Positions 37,024 to 46,484 of a stretch of DNA of 64,000 bases are shown here, in pieces. The position numbers and the translations under genes are program-made. The first letter of the stretch is position 1. The number at the start of each line of letters is the position of its first letter. The stretch is taken from positions 372,001 through 436,000 of the forward strand of contig NZ_JBLLVA010000002.1 in NCBI RefSeq assembly GCF_047739745.1. Direction: 5' to 3'. The stretch comes from Pseudaminobacter sp047739745 (GTDB lineage: Bacteria > Pseudomonadota > Alphaproteobacteria > Rhizobiales > Rhizobiaceae). The notes beneath the pieces are model-generated. The model worked only from the letters and a program-made list of their open reading frames with translations, was not told where the DNA came from and made no database searches.

Positions 37024-37903
37024 CCAGTGTCGCGCGGCGCCTGCGCACATCGTTGAGTTGCCAAAGTGAATGGATGACGAGTGTCACAATGAGGATTGTG
37101 CCGCCGATCAGGCTGTTGCGCGACGGAACTTCGGAAAAGATCATCCATACCCAGACCGGTGCCAACACCGTTTCGAGAAGGTAGAACATCGCCACTTCGG
37201 GGCCGGAGATGTATTTGGGTCCATTCGCGAGGCAGAAGAACGCAATCGGCATGACGATCGCGCCGTTGAAGATGATCCACCACGGCGTTTCCACATGAAA
37301 TCCGCCCTTTGACACCATCACCAGCGCCACGCTGAAGGGCAGGAGGACGGCGACGAGCGGCGTGAAACCCATGTCCTTGCGGCTCGCACGGCTGACTGTG
37401 ATTGCCGACGCAAGCAGGCATGCGGTGGCCAGCGCCAGCAGATTGCCGATAAAATTGCCGGTGCCGACGCCGTCGCTGACAATTAGAAGAACGCCGGAAA
37501 GCATGACGAACATCGCCACGATAGTGATCGGGCGAGGGCGCTCCTTGAGGAAAATCCAGGAGAGCAGCGCGGCAAACATCGAGTTGAAGGCCAGGATGAA
37601 GACAAGATTGGCCGTCGACGTGTTGAAGACCGCCAGCATGAAGGTGACCGTTCCCATCGCGTAGAGGGAGGCAACCGCGACGCCGGTCCAGCCCGGAACA
37701 AGCGGTGGCACATTGGTGCGCAAAAGCCGCCAGATGCTCCACACGACGATGCAGGAGAGGAACGTCATGCCGCTGCGTAGAAGAAGTATCGTCCACGTAT
37801 CGCCGTTGGACAGGCGAATAAGCGGAATATCGACGGTGAGCATCAAGCCGCCGAATGCGGTCAACGCGAGGCCCTTCGCGTGATCGGACAAATTGGAGAA
37901 CAC
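37004..37903 (-). CDS. EamA/DMT-family transporter
   Basis: 299 residues, ten predicted helices in two EamA repeats. The first begins LTAFGGLMLTVDIPLIRLSN, and the second follows SGVLLIVSDGVGTG. Drug/metabolite transporter superfamily. Substrate unknown; rhizobial homologues are often guessed as amino-acid or metabolite exporters. It is convergent with parC and lies 48 bases downstream of bpt on the same strand order. Confidence 0.88.
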   Translation of the reverse strand: MFSNLSDHAKGLALTAFGGLMLTVDIPLIRLSNGDTWTILLLRSGMTFLSCIVVWSIWRLLRTNVPPLVPGWTGVAVASLYAMGTVTFMLAVFNTSTANLVFILAFNSMFAALLSWIFLKERPRPITIVAMFVMLSGVLLIVSDGVGTGNFIGNLLALATACLLASAITVSRASRKDMGFTPLVAVLLPFSVALVMVSKGGFHVETPWWIIFNGAIVMPIAFFCLANGPKYISGPEVAMFYLLETVLAPVWVWMIFSEVPSRNSLIGGTILIVTLVIHSLWQLNDVRRRRATLALRHPA

Positions 37904-37951
37904 TTAGGAAAGCTCCGGACTGAAAGAGGACTGCCTGACGTCAGGCTCGAG

Positions 37952-38710
37952 TCAGCCCGCCTCGTGCACGTAGCGCTCCCAGCCCTTCGACCCCAAATGC
38001 TCCTGGGGCGTGAAGCGCACCTTATAGTTCATCTTGCTGGAACCATTGACCCAATAGCCAAGATAGACATGGGGCAGGCCGGCCGAGCGAGCGCGGGCAA
38101 TATGGTCTAGAATCATGAAGGTGCCAAGCGAGCGTTCGTCCAGTTCCGGGTCGAAGTAGGAATAGACCATTGAAAGGCCGTCGGCCATCATGTCGGACAA
38201 GGCAACCGCGATCAGTTCGCCCTGGCCCTTGCCGGTCATGAAACTGTCAGGGCCGCGACGGCGGTATTCGATGATCTTTGTATCGACATGGGTGTCTTCC
38301 ACCATCATTGCGTAGTCGAGGACAGTCATGTCCGACATGCCGCCCTTGCGATGCCTGGCGTCGAGATATTTGCGAAACAGCGAATATTGCTCGGTCGACG
38401 GCTCGGCATCGTGCATCGCGCCGATCAGGTCGGCATTGCGATGGATGATTCGCCGCATGTTCCTGGTCGGTGAGAACTCGTTTGCAAGAATGCGGACGGA
38501 GATGCATGCCCGGCATGTTTCGCAGGCGGGCCGGTAGGCAATGTTTTGCGAGCGGCGGAAACCGCCCTGCGTCAGCAGGTCGTTCATTTCCGGCGCCTTC
38601 TCGCCGACAAGATGGGTAAACACCTTGCGCTCGAACTGGCCGTCAATGTAGGGGCATGGCGAAGGCGCGGTCAGGAAGAACTGCGGGGACTGGGTGCTAT
38701 GATGCGTCAT
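37952..38710 (-). CDS. bpt: Leucyl/aspartate-glutamate tRNA-protein transferase (Bpt/Ate)
   Basis: 252 residues. N-end-rule aminoacyltransferase related to eukaryotic Ate1. The N-terminal Cys cluster is YRPACETCRACISVRI, and the C-terminal half has YLGYWVNGSSKMNYKVRF followed by PQEHLGSKGWERY. Bacterial Bpt adds Leu to N-terminal Asp/Glu, marking proteins for ClpS/ClpAP. Start ATG 38710 (MTHHSTQS); eight earlier codons are unlike the family. Confidence 0.92.
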   Translation of the reverse strand: MTHHSTQSPQFFLTAPSPCPYIDGQFERKVFTHLVGEKAPEMNDLLTQGGFRRSQNIAYRPACETCRACISVRILANEFSPTRNMRRIIHRNADLIGAMHDAEPSTEQYSLFRKYLDARHRKGGMSDMTVLDYAMMVEDTHVDTKIIEYRRRGPDSFMTGKGQGELIAVALSDMMADGLSMVYSYFDPELDERSLGTFMILDHIARARSAGLPHVYLGYWVNGSSKMNYKVRFTPQEHLGSKGWERYVHEAG

Positions 38711-38845
38711 GGCGTTCGATTCAACTCCCACCAATAGCTCTACCTTGGCCGCAGTGGCGAAAATTTCAACTGATTATTATTGAAGAACCAAGTCACTGCC
38801 GGATCACAAGTCCATCCGCGGTCCGACGCTGTCGTGCGGGCAAAA

Positions 38846-39310
38846 TCAGCGGTCGCTGCGCGTAACGACCGTGCCCAATAAAAGGTCATGAACGGTTCGC
38901 TTACGGTCGGTGAAGAGGGTCGCCAAAAGGATTAGCGGCGTCAGAATGACGTTGCCGGCCCAGAACAGGATCGAGTGGACGACGGCGAGCAGGCCGTCGA
39001 CGGGCTTGTGGTCGAGGCGATCGAGGCGAATTCCCATGATTCGCATGCCCGTCGTCGCCTGGTTCGGCCCGCCGAGCGTGTTCCAGACATAGATCAGCGC
39101 GACCGCCGGAAACAGAATGCCGAACAGAGCCCAACCCAATCCCAGTGTGAGTATGCCGAGCAGGAAGACCAGAATGGCGAACGGGATGAGCAGCAGGCCG
39201 ACGATCAGATAGTCGATGCAGAACGCAACGACCCGACGCGTCAGCACGCCATCGTAAAGGCGGCTGTCGTCAAACTGCGCGGTCTCCCCATCATAGGTTC
39301 TGGTCGACAT
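38846..39310 (-). CDS. RDD-family membrane protein
   Basis: 154 residues. The RDD signature is RRVVAFCIDYLIVGLLLI; three to four helices follow, and the typical TTGMRIMGIRLDRLD lies in the middle. Function unknown; RDD proteins are sometimes linked to ion or sodium-proton exchange. It stands between bpt and hemB on the same strand. Start ATG 39310 (MSTRTYDG). Confidence 0.88.
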   Translation of the reverse strand: MSTRTYDGETAQFDDSRLYDGVLTRRVVAFCIDYLIVGLLLIPFAILVFLLGILTLGLGWALFGILFPAVALIYVWNTLGGPNQATTGMRIMGIRLDRLDHKPVDGLLAVVHSILFWAGNVILTPLILLATLFTDRKRTVHDLLLGTVVTRSDR

Positions 39311-39404
39311 CTTCGTCCTCATAAGGGACGCCAAACCCGCGTCCCAAGCTGAAATGGGAAGTCGCCAGACGAATTCAAGATCGGTGATCCAGGGCGAGCG
39401 GATG

Positions 39405-40436
39405 TCAGCCTTTCAGAAGTTCCGCCGCTTCCATGGCGAAATAAGTCAGGATGCCGTCGCAGCCCGCGCGCTTGAAGGCGAGAAGGCTCTCCATCATGAC
39501 GCGCTCGCCGTCGATCCAGCCATTGGCGCCGGCAGCCTTTATCATCGAATACTCGCCCGAGACCTGATAGGCGAAAGTCGGCATTCCGAATTCGTCTTTC
39601 AGTCGCTGGACGATATCAAGATAAGGCAGGCCGGGCTTGACGATAAGCATGTCGGCGCCTTCGAGAAGGTCCTGTTCGGCCTCGCGCACCGCTTCATCGG
39701 TGTTGGCCGGGTCGATGTAATAGGTCTTCTTGTCGCCCCGCAGGAGCCCCGCGGTGCCGATCGCATCCCGATAAGGGCCGTAAAAGGCCGACGCGAATTT
39801 GGTGGCGTAGGACATGACTGGCACGTCATGGAAGCCATTGCCGTCGAGCGCATCGCGGATTGCCCCGATGCGTCCATCCATCATGTCTGACGGGGCGATG
39901 ACGTCGGCGCCGGCCGCAGCTTGCAGCACAGCGGCAGCTGCAACGCGCTCGACGGTTTCGTCGTTGACGATCACCCCCTCGCGCAGAATGCCGTCATGCC
40001 CGTGATCGGTGAACGGATCGAGTGCGGCATCGGTGATGATGCCGATCTCGGGAACAGCACGTTTGATGGCAGTCGTCGCGCGATTGATGATGTTTTGCGG
40101 GTCGAGAATATGCGAGCCGGTCTGATCGCGTAGCGCGATGTCCACCTTTGGGAAGATGGCGACGGCGGGAATGCCGAGCTTGGCCGCCAGTTCAGCGTCC
40201 TTCGCAGCGAGATCGGGAGAGACGCGGAAAACGCCGGGCATCGCGCCGATCGGCTCGCGCACGTTCCTGCCGTCGACGACGAAGATCGGCCAGATCAGAT
40301 CGTCGACCGTCAGACGGTTTTCCTGGACCAGACGCCGCGACCACGGTGCCTTGCGCATGCGCCGCAGCCGCCTGCCGCCTGTGATCTGGTCGACGGATCG
40401 CGTTCCGACAGGCTGGGCACGGCTCATTTTGTTCAT
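39405..40436 (-). CDS. hemB: Delta-aminolevulinic acid dehydratase (porphobilinogen synthase)
   Basis: 343 residues from ATG 40436, which has GGAG ten bases upstream. Condenses two 5-aminolevulinates to porphobilinogen for haem, B12 and related tetrapyrroles. Both Schiff-base lysines are visible (MSYATKFASAFYGP and MLIVKPGLPYLD). The metal segment reads DAALDPFTDHGHDG, with Asp in place of the Cys triad, indicating the Mg/K-dependent, zinc-independent class typical of rhizobia. Confidence 0.96.
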   Translation of the reverse strand: MNKMSRAQPVGTRSVDQITGGRRLRRMRKAPWSRRLVQENRLTVDDLIWPIFVVDGRNVREPIGAMPGVFRVSPDLAAKDAELAAKLGIPAVAIFPKVDIALRDQTGSHILDPQNIINRATTAIKRAVPEIGIITDAALDPFTDHGHDGILREGVIVNDETVERVAAAAVLQAAAGADVIAPSDMMDGRIGAIRDALDGNGFHDVPVMSYATKFASAFYGPYRDAIGTAGLLRGDKKTYYIDPANTDEAVREAEQDLLEGADMLIVKPGLPYLDIVQRLKDEFGMPTFAYQVSGEYSMIKAAGANGWIDGERVMMESLLAFKRAGCDGILTYFAMEAAELLKG

Positions 40437-40546
40437 GGTAGGCAAACTCCAGATTGCCCATTTCTAACACGCCGTCTCACGAGCCGCCAAGCCGAACGAG
40501 TGGGGCGAGAGACATTGACGCACCGGGCGGCTGGCGTTTTGATCTC

Positions 40547-40592
40547 GCATCGGAATAAATCCGAAAACCGATTCCACTTTTCGGTCCGATGC
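40547..40592. repeat. Nested 46-bp rhizobial intergenic palindrome
   Basis: Two nested perfect inverted repeats. The outer pair is GCATCGGA / TCCGATGC at the ends and the inner pair is CCGAAAA / TTTTCGG around CCGATTCCAC. It resembles the abundant rhizobial GATC-CCGAAAA...TTTTCGG intergenic elements. It lies between hemB and the enoyl-CoA hydratase-family gene. Confidence 0.75.
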
Positions 40593-40633
40593 TTTAGCAC
40601 TGCAATTCCGGTGGACCCGGAGGGACCTAAAAA

Positions 40634-41677
40634 ATGGACTTTGGCGGCGGCGGCGACATCCGCTTCGAGCATCAGGGCATGGCCGGCATCGTCACGCTGA
40701 CACGGCCGAAGGCGCTCAATGCCGTGACCCATTCCATGGTGAATGCATTGCGAAGGGCGCTTTCATCCTGGGAAATCGATCCCAAGATTGCGCTCGTTGT
40801 CATCAAGGCCGAGGGCAGGGCGTTTTCAGCCGGGGGCGACATACTCGACGTCTATGAAGCAGGCCGTGCCGGGAATCCGTCGGTTGCGTTCTTCGCAGAC
40901 GAGTATCGTCTGAATGCGCAGATCGCCCGCTTTCCAAAACCATATGTGGCGCTGATAGACGGCATCGTGATGGGCGGAGGGGTCGGCGTCTCTTTCCACG
41001 GATCGCACCGGATCATGACCGAGAACGCGCAGTTCGCGATGCCGGAGGTGGGGATCGGCTTTTTCCCGGATGTCGGCGCAAGCCATCTGCTGCCCAATCT
41101 TGGCGGCAGCTTCGGCATGTATCTGGGGCTGACCGGCAACCGTATTCGCTATGGCGACGCGCTGTGGTCGGGGCTCGCAACCCATACGGTGCAGGCGCAG
41201 TATCTGGATGGCCTGCTGAACCGACTGGTCGAAACCGGCGATGCCGGTATGGCGCTTCGAGAAGTCTTTACTCCCGCCAAGCGCGAAACCGATCGTCAAA
41301 CGCTGGAGGCGATTGCCCGCCATTTCTCCCAACCTTCGCTGAAAGGAATTCTGGATAGTCTGGAGGCGGCCGCTCCGACCGATACATTCGCCGCCAACGC
41401 GCTGGCCACCATCCGCACCCGTTCGCCGATCAGCATCAGTGTCGCATTTCGGGAGATTGTCGCAGGATCGACGCTTTCGATGGACGAATGCATGCGCATG
41501 GAGTTTCGCATCCTCAACCGCATGCTGCATGGCCATGATTTTTACGAAGGTATCCGCGCTGCCATCATCGACAAGGGTTCGAAACCGCATTGGCGTCCAG
41601 CCTCGCTCGATGCCGTTGATCCGGAGAAGGTCGAGGAGTACTTCGCGCCGCTGCCGGACGGAGACCTCGAACTGTGA
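40634..41677 (+). CDS. 3-hydroxyisobutyryl-CoA hydrolase / enoyl-CoA hydratase family protein
   Basis: 347 residues, the length of 3-hydroxyisobutyryl-CoA hydrolases (valine breakdown) rather than ~260 for simple enoyl-CoA hydratases. The oxyanion hole motifs are AFSAGGDILDVYEA and IVMGGGVGVSFHGSHR, followed by MPEVGIGFFPDVGASHLL. The C-terminal HDFYEGIRAAIIDKGSKPHW is diagnostic of the hydrolase group. It overlaps DUF6163 by four bases. Start ATG 40634 with GGAGGGACC upstream. Confidence 0.88.
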   Translation: MDFGGGGDIRFEHQGMAGIVTLTRPKALNAVTHSMVNALRRALSSWEIDPKIALVVIKAEGRAFSAGGDILDVYEAGRAGNPSVAFFADEYRLNAQIARFPKPYVALIDGIVMGGGVGVSFHGSHRIMTENAQFAMPEVGIGFFPDVGASHLLPNLGGSFGMYLGLTGNRIRYGDALWSGLATHTVQAQYLDGLLNRLVETGDAGMALREVFTPAKRETDRQTLEAIARHFSQPSLKGILDSLEAAAPTDTFAANALATIRTRSPISISVAFREIVAGSTLSMDECMRMEFRILNRMLHGHDFYEGIRAAIIDKGSKPHWRPASLDAVDPEKVEEYFAPLPDGDLEL

Positions 41678-42102
41678 GTGATCGAATGGCGAGATCGACC
41701 GCCGTCGGCCTTTCGGCGGCGGAGGTCACCTTCATCTGGTTTTTGCGCATTATCTCCGCATACTGCCTCTTTTTCGGCATCCTCTACTGGATCCGGTTGA
41801 TCGGCTTCTACGACGCGCCGCTTTGGCGCTTCGACAGAATGCCGGTCTATTGGCAGGTCGCATCGGTCATGCTCGCCGTCTTCTATCCGTTTGCGGCGAT
41901 CGGCCTGTGGATGCTTGCGTCCTGGGGGCCGGTCATATGGTTCATTTGCGCGACGGCGGAAATCATCATGTATGCGGGCTTTCCCGAACTCTTCGGATAC
42001 CGCTTCACCATCGTTGTCGCCCATGCCTGCGTGGCGCTGCTCTACGTGGCCTTCAGGCTGGTCATATTCCTGCAGAAACGGCAGGCGGAGCGTCAGGGTT
42101 AA
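41674..42102 (+). CDS. DUF6163-like membrane protein
   Basis: 142 residues, four predicted helices (FLRIISAYCLFFGILYWIRL; LAVFYPFAAIGLWML; PVIWFICATAEIIMYAGF; TIVVAHACVALLYVAF). The start is GTG 41674 inside the stop of the preceding gene. I recall this family lying just upstream of ldtR in Rhizobiales, which is the arrangement here. Function unknown; a link to cell-wall remodelling is inferred only from position. Confidence 0.75.
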   Translation: MSDRMARSTAVGLSAAEVTFIWFLRIISAYCLFFGILYWIRLIGFYDAPLWRFDRMPVYWQVASVMLAVFYPFAAIGLWMLASWGPVIWFICATAEIIMYAGFPELFGYRFTIVVAHACVALLYVAFRLVIFLQKRQAERQG

Positions 42103-42267
42103 CAAACGACCCCCGGCCTGCGTTTTATTAACCCTCTTCCAAAGCCTGCCTCAAGTAAGGCGTTGTTAAGCTTGGCGTTTAAGTCGAATTTTATGTGTAT
42201 TCGATAGTGTCGCGATCAAGGTGAGAAAAACAAAACATCACCCGGCGACAAACGAGAGGCAAAGACA

Positions 42268-42783
42268 ATGATCAATTCCCGTCCGGCGGCGAAGACCGCA
42301 AACGTATCCGACGACCGTCGTGAAGCAATTCGTTCGCTTTACATGGAATCACTGCAGCTTGTCGAAAGACTGCACCGCCGTCTGCTTGACGTTATAAAGG
42401 ACGAGTTCGATCGCAACAGCCGCAGCGATATCAATGCCATTCAGGCGCTGCTGCTGTTCAACATCGGCAATTCCGAGCTGACCGCCGGTGAACTGCGCTC
42501 GCGCGGCTATTATCTCGGCTCCAATGTTTCGTACAATCTCAAGAAGCTGGTCGAGCTCGGTTTCATCAACCACCAGCGCTCGCGCATCGACCGCCGTTCG
42601 GTCCGCATCAGCCTGACAGAGAAGGGTTCGGAAGTGGCCGAAGTGGTGGCAGGTCTTTACGAACGTCACATCGGCTCGATCGAGCAGGTCGGCGGCATCA
42701 ACGCCGAGGAGTTCAAGCAGATGAATCGCGCACTGCAGCGCCTCGACCGGTTCTGGAACGACACTATCGCCTATCGCATGTGA
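42268..42783 (+). CDS. ldtR: MarR-type regulator LdtR
   Basis: 171 residues. Winged helix-turn-helix MarR family. The recognition helix region is LTAGELRSRGYYLGSNVSYN, and the wing carries HQRSRIDRRSVRISLT. In Candidatus Liberibacter LdtR controls the adjacent L,D-transpeptidase gene and osmotic tolerance; the same neighbour is present here 288 bases downstream. The 165-base upstream gap is AT-richer and probably contains the promoter. GAGAGGCAAAGACA precedes the ATG. Confidence 0.88.
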   Translation: MINSRPAAKTANVSDDRREAIRSLYMESLQLVERLHRRLLDVIKDEFDRNSRSDINAIQALLLFNIGNSELTAGELRSRGYYLGSNVSYNLKKLVELGFINHQRSRIDRRSVRISLTEKGSEVAEVVAGLYERHIGSIEQVGGINAEEFKQMNRALQRLDRFWNDTIAYRM

Positions 42784-42819
42784 CCCTACGGCCACACGCG
42801 ACCACTTATCTTAGCTTCA

Positions 42820-42846
42820 AGGCCGGCGTCCGACAGGCGCCGGCCT
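42820..42846 (+). other. Hairpin after ldtR
   Basis: Perfect 9-bp stem AGGCCGGCG / CGCCGGCCT, loop TCCGACAGG. No T-tract follows, so it is a weak terminator or an mRNA-stabilising hairpin. The rest of the 288-base gap to ldtP shows nothing else clear. Confidence 0.5.
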
Positions 42847-43071
42847 GAACGTATGCGCTTGCGCCGATTGCGGCCACGCAAACGCCATATTCGAATGAAA
42901 TCCGAAATGCTGAAATACTCCATCAGGCCGCGCGTTTGTGCTTCGGAGGCCGGGTATCGTCGGCGACAGTTCTTTGACATGTCGACGACTTTCGGCGGCA
43001 TGGTTGGCTAATTGTTAACGCGGCAGCGCTAGGATTTGCGAAAGCTGTTCCGAGCGCTGCATGCAGAATAG

Positions 43072-44340
43072 ATGTCTGGGATGTCCATGAACACAACTCG
43101 CCGTTCCTTTCTCACCACAGCGGGAGCATTCGCCGCCAGTGCACTTGCCGGCCCGGCGCTCGCGCAGGACGTGATCAATGATATCCTGGGTTCATCGCGA
43201 CGCGGCAACTGGAACGACACGTTCGATGCGCGCGCCAGCGAAGGCGGGAAGGTGGCTTCGACCCTGCCAATCTTTTCACCGCAGACGGTTTCCTATCTGG
43301 AGACTGCGATCGGCCAGTATCAGAATATCGTAGCCCAAGGCGGTTGGCCGGTGGTGCCGGCGACCAAGAAATTGCAGCTCGGTGTCGAGGATGCGGATGT
43401 CCAATCCCTGCGCCAGCGCCTGATGATTTCCGGCGATCTTTCGCAGCAGGCTGGAATTTCGCCAGCCTTCGACACCTATGTGGATGCGGCGGTCAAGCGC
43501 TTCCAGGCCCGCCACGGGCTGCCTTCTGATGGCGTACTCGGTAAATATTCCTATGCGGCGATGAATGTTTCGGCGCCGGTGCGGCTTGGCCAGCTCGAAA
43601 CCAATCTTGTGCGTCTTCGCACCATGTCGGGCGACCTTGGCAACCGCTACGTGATGGTCAACATCCCGGCCGCGCAGATTGAAGCGGTGGAGAACGGTCG
43701 CGTCGTCCTGCGTCACACAGCCATTGTCGGCAAGATCGACCGCCAGACGCCAATCCTCAATTCGAAGATCAACGAAGTCATCATCAATCCTTACTGGAAT
43801 GCGCCGGAATCGATCGTCAAGAAGGACATCATTCCGTTGATGCGCAAGAATCCCCAGTATCTGACAGAAAACAACATCCGACTGCTTGCACCGGATGGTT
43901 CCGAGGTGGATCCCGCGACGATCGACTGGTCAACCGAGGACGCGATGAAGTATCGCTTCCGTCAGGATCCGGGCAAGATCAATGCCATGGCTTCGGTGAA
44001 GATCAACTTCCCGAACCCGCACGCCGTCTATATGCACGACACGCCGCAGCAGAGCCTCTTCTCCAAGCTGATGCGTTTCGATTCATCCGGCTGTGTGCGC
44101 GTTCAGAACGTGCGCGATCTGGTGACCTGGCTCCTGAAGAATACCGATGGCTGGAACCGCCAGCGTTTCGAGCAGACGATCAAGACCGGCGAGAGCACGC
44201 CCGTGCAGCTTGCCGACCCGGTGCCGGTCTATTTCACTTACATCTCGGCATGGTCGACCGGCGATGGCGTGGTGCACTTCCGCGATGACGTTTACGCCCG
44301 TGACGGTGTGGACGAGCTGAAGATTTCTTCAGCGCTTTGA
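43072..44340 (+). CDS. ldtP: Tat-exported L,D-transpeptidase with peptidoglycan-binding domain (LdtP-like)
   Basis: 422 residues from ATG 43072; ATG 43081 or 43087 fits the twin-arginine signal better (TTRRSFLTTAGAFAASALA). A peptidoglycan-binding domain (about 105-165, VQSLRQRLMISGDLSQQ) precedes a YkuD catalytic domain (about 195-370). The active-site motif is YMHDTPQQSLFSKLMRFDSS then GCVRVQNVRDL, with the catalytic Cys. The enzyme would make 3-3 peptidoglycan cross-links or anchor outer-membrane proteins. Controlled by LdtR in Liberibacter. Confidence 0.9.
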   Translation: MSGMSMNTTRRSFLTTAGAFAASALAGPALAQDVINDILGSSRRGNWNDTFDARASEGGKVASTLPIFSPQTVSYLETAIGQYQNIVAQGGWPVVPATKKLQLGVEDADVQSLRQRLMISGDLSQQAGISPAFDTYVDAAVKRFQARHGLPSDGVLGKYSYAAMNVSAPVRLGQLETNLVRLRTMSGDLGNRYVMVNIPAAQIEAVENGRVVLRHTAIVGKIDRQTPILNSKINEVIINPYWNAPESIVKKDIIPLMRKNPQYLTENNIRLLAPDGSEVDPATIDWSTEDAMKYRFRQDPGKINAMASVKINFPNPHAVYMHDTPQQSLFSKLMRFDSSGCVRVQNVRDLVTWLLKNTDGWNRQRFEQTIKTGESTPVQLADPVPVYFTYISAWSTGDGVVHFRDDVYARDGVDELKISSAL

Positions 44341-44359
44341 CGTCTGTTGCCGTGAAACA

Positions 44360-44393
44360 AAATGGCCGTCCTTCTGGGGCGGCCTTTTTGTTT
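44360..44393 (+). terminator. Terminator after ldtP
   Basis: Stem GGCCGTCC / GGGGCGGCC with loop TTCT followed by TTTTTGTTT, 20 bases after the ldtP stop: intrinsic terminator. Confidence 0.85.
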
Positions 44394-44559
44394 ATTGCGT
44401 CAATCTGCCCTAAAGCGCAATGGCATATCGCGGTCCGATACATGGCGACATCGCCGCAACTATGCTAAGGGCGCGCCGAACTGGCATGGTCCCGCAGAGC
44501 GCGCAGAGGCCCATGGCCGAACGGGCCGTTAACAATACCACAGCAAGGATTGATCCCAC

Positions 44560-45861
<1,302 letters not shown>

Positions 45862-45880
45862 GCGTTCTCGCCGTAATGGA

Positions 45881-45904
45881 CCATCGGGCGGACTCGCCCG
45901 ATGG
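45881..45904 (+). terminator. Hairpin after glyA
   Basis: CCATCGGGCG / CGCCCGATGG stem with a 4-base loop (GACT); CTGTTCTTC follows. Possible weak terminator separating glyA from nrdR. Confidence 0.5.
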
Positions 45905-45934
45905 CTGTTCTTCGCCCAACCGGCACCGGCGCCG

Positions 45935-45958
45935 GCGAAATCCGGTTTCCACTTTCGC
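45935..45958. repeat. Rhizobial-type intergenic palindrome (glyA-nrdR gap)
   Basis: GCGAAA / TTTCGC arms around TCCGGTTTCCAC, matching the core of the 40547 element (ACCGATTCCAC). It is followed by GTCATGGTCTAAGCC, which resembles the usual tail of such repeats. Confidence 0.5.
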
Positions 45959-46013
45959 GCGTCATGGTCTAAGCCTTACGCGAACAGGATTCGCGGAAAG
46001 TCGAAGGCAAGCA

Positions 46014-46481
46014 ATGCGTTGTCCCTACTGCCAGTCGGTAGACACCCAGGTGAAGGATTCCCGTCCCGCTGAAGATGGGGCGGCGATCCGCAGGCGTCGC
46101 GTCTGTCCGGATTGCGGCGGCCGCTTCACCACCTTCGAGCGAGTGCAGTTGCGCGATCTCGTCGTGGTCAAGAAGTCCGGCCGCAAGGTTCCGTTCAGCC
46201 GCGACAAGCTGCTGCGATCAATGGAAATCGCCGTTCGCAAGCGCAATGTCGACCCCGAACGCATCGACCGCGCGGTTACGGGCATCGTGCGCCAGCTCGA
46301 AAGCTCCGGTGAAGTGGAAGTTACGACCGGTGAAATCGGCCGATTGGTCATGGAAGCGCTGAAATCGCTCGACGATGTCGCCTATGTGCGCTTCGCATCG
46401 GTCTACAGGAACTTCCGTGAAGCCAAGGATTTCCATGAAGTCCTGGGCGAACTCAAGGGCGACGAAGAGGACGCCGGCTGA
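46014..46481 (+). CDS. nrdR: Transcriptional repressor NrdR
   Basis: 155 residues. Zinc-ribbon (MRCPYCQSVD and VCPDCGGRFTTFER) followed by an ATP-cone (about 48-138, VKKSGRKVPFSRDKLLRSM). NrdR senses ATP/dATP and represses ribonucleotide reductase genes. Start ATG 46014 by the conserved MRCPYC start. ribD starts 4 bases after the stop. Confidence 0.96.
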   Translation: MRCPYCQSVDTQVKDSRPAEDGAAIRRRRVCPDCGGRFTTFERVQLRDLVVVKKSGRKVPFSRDKLLRSMEIAVRKRNVDPERIDRAVTGIVRQLESSGEVEVTTGEIGRLVMEALKSLDDVAYVRFASVYRNFREAKDFHEVLGELKGDEEDAG

Positions 46482-46484
46482 GCC

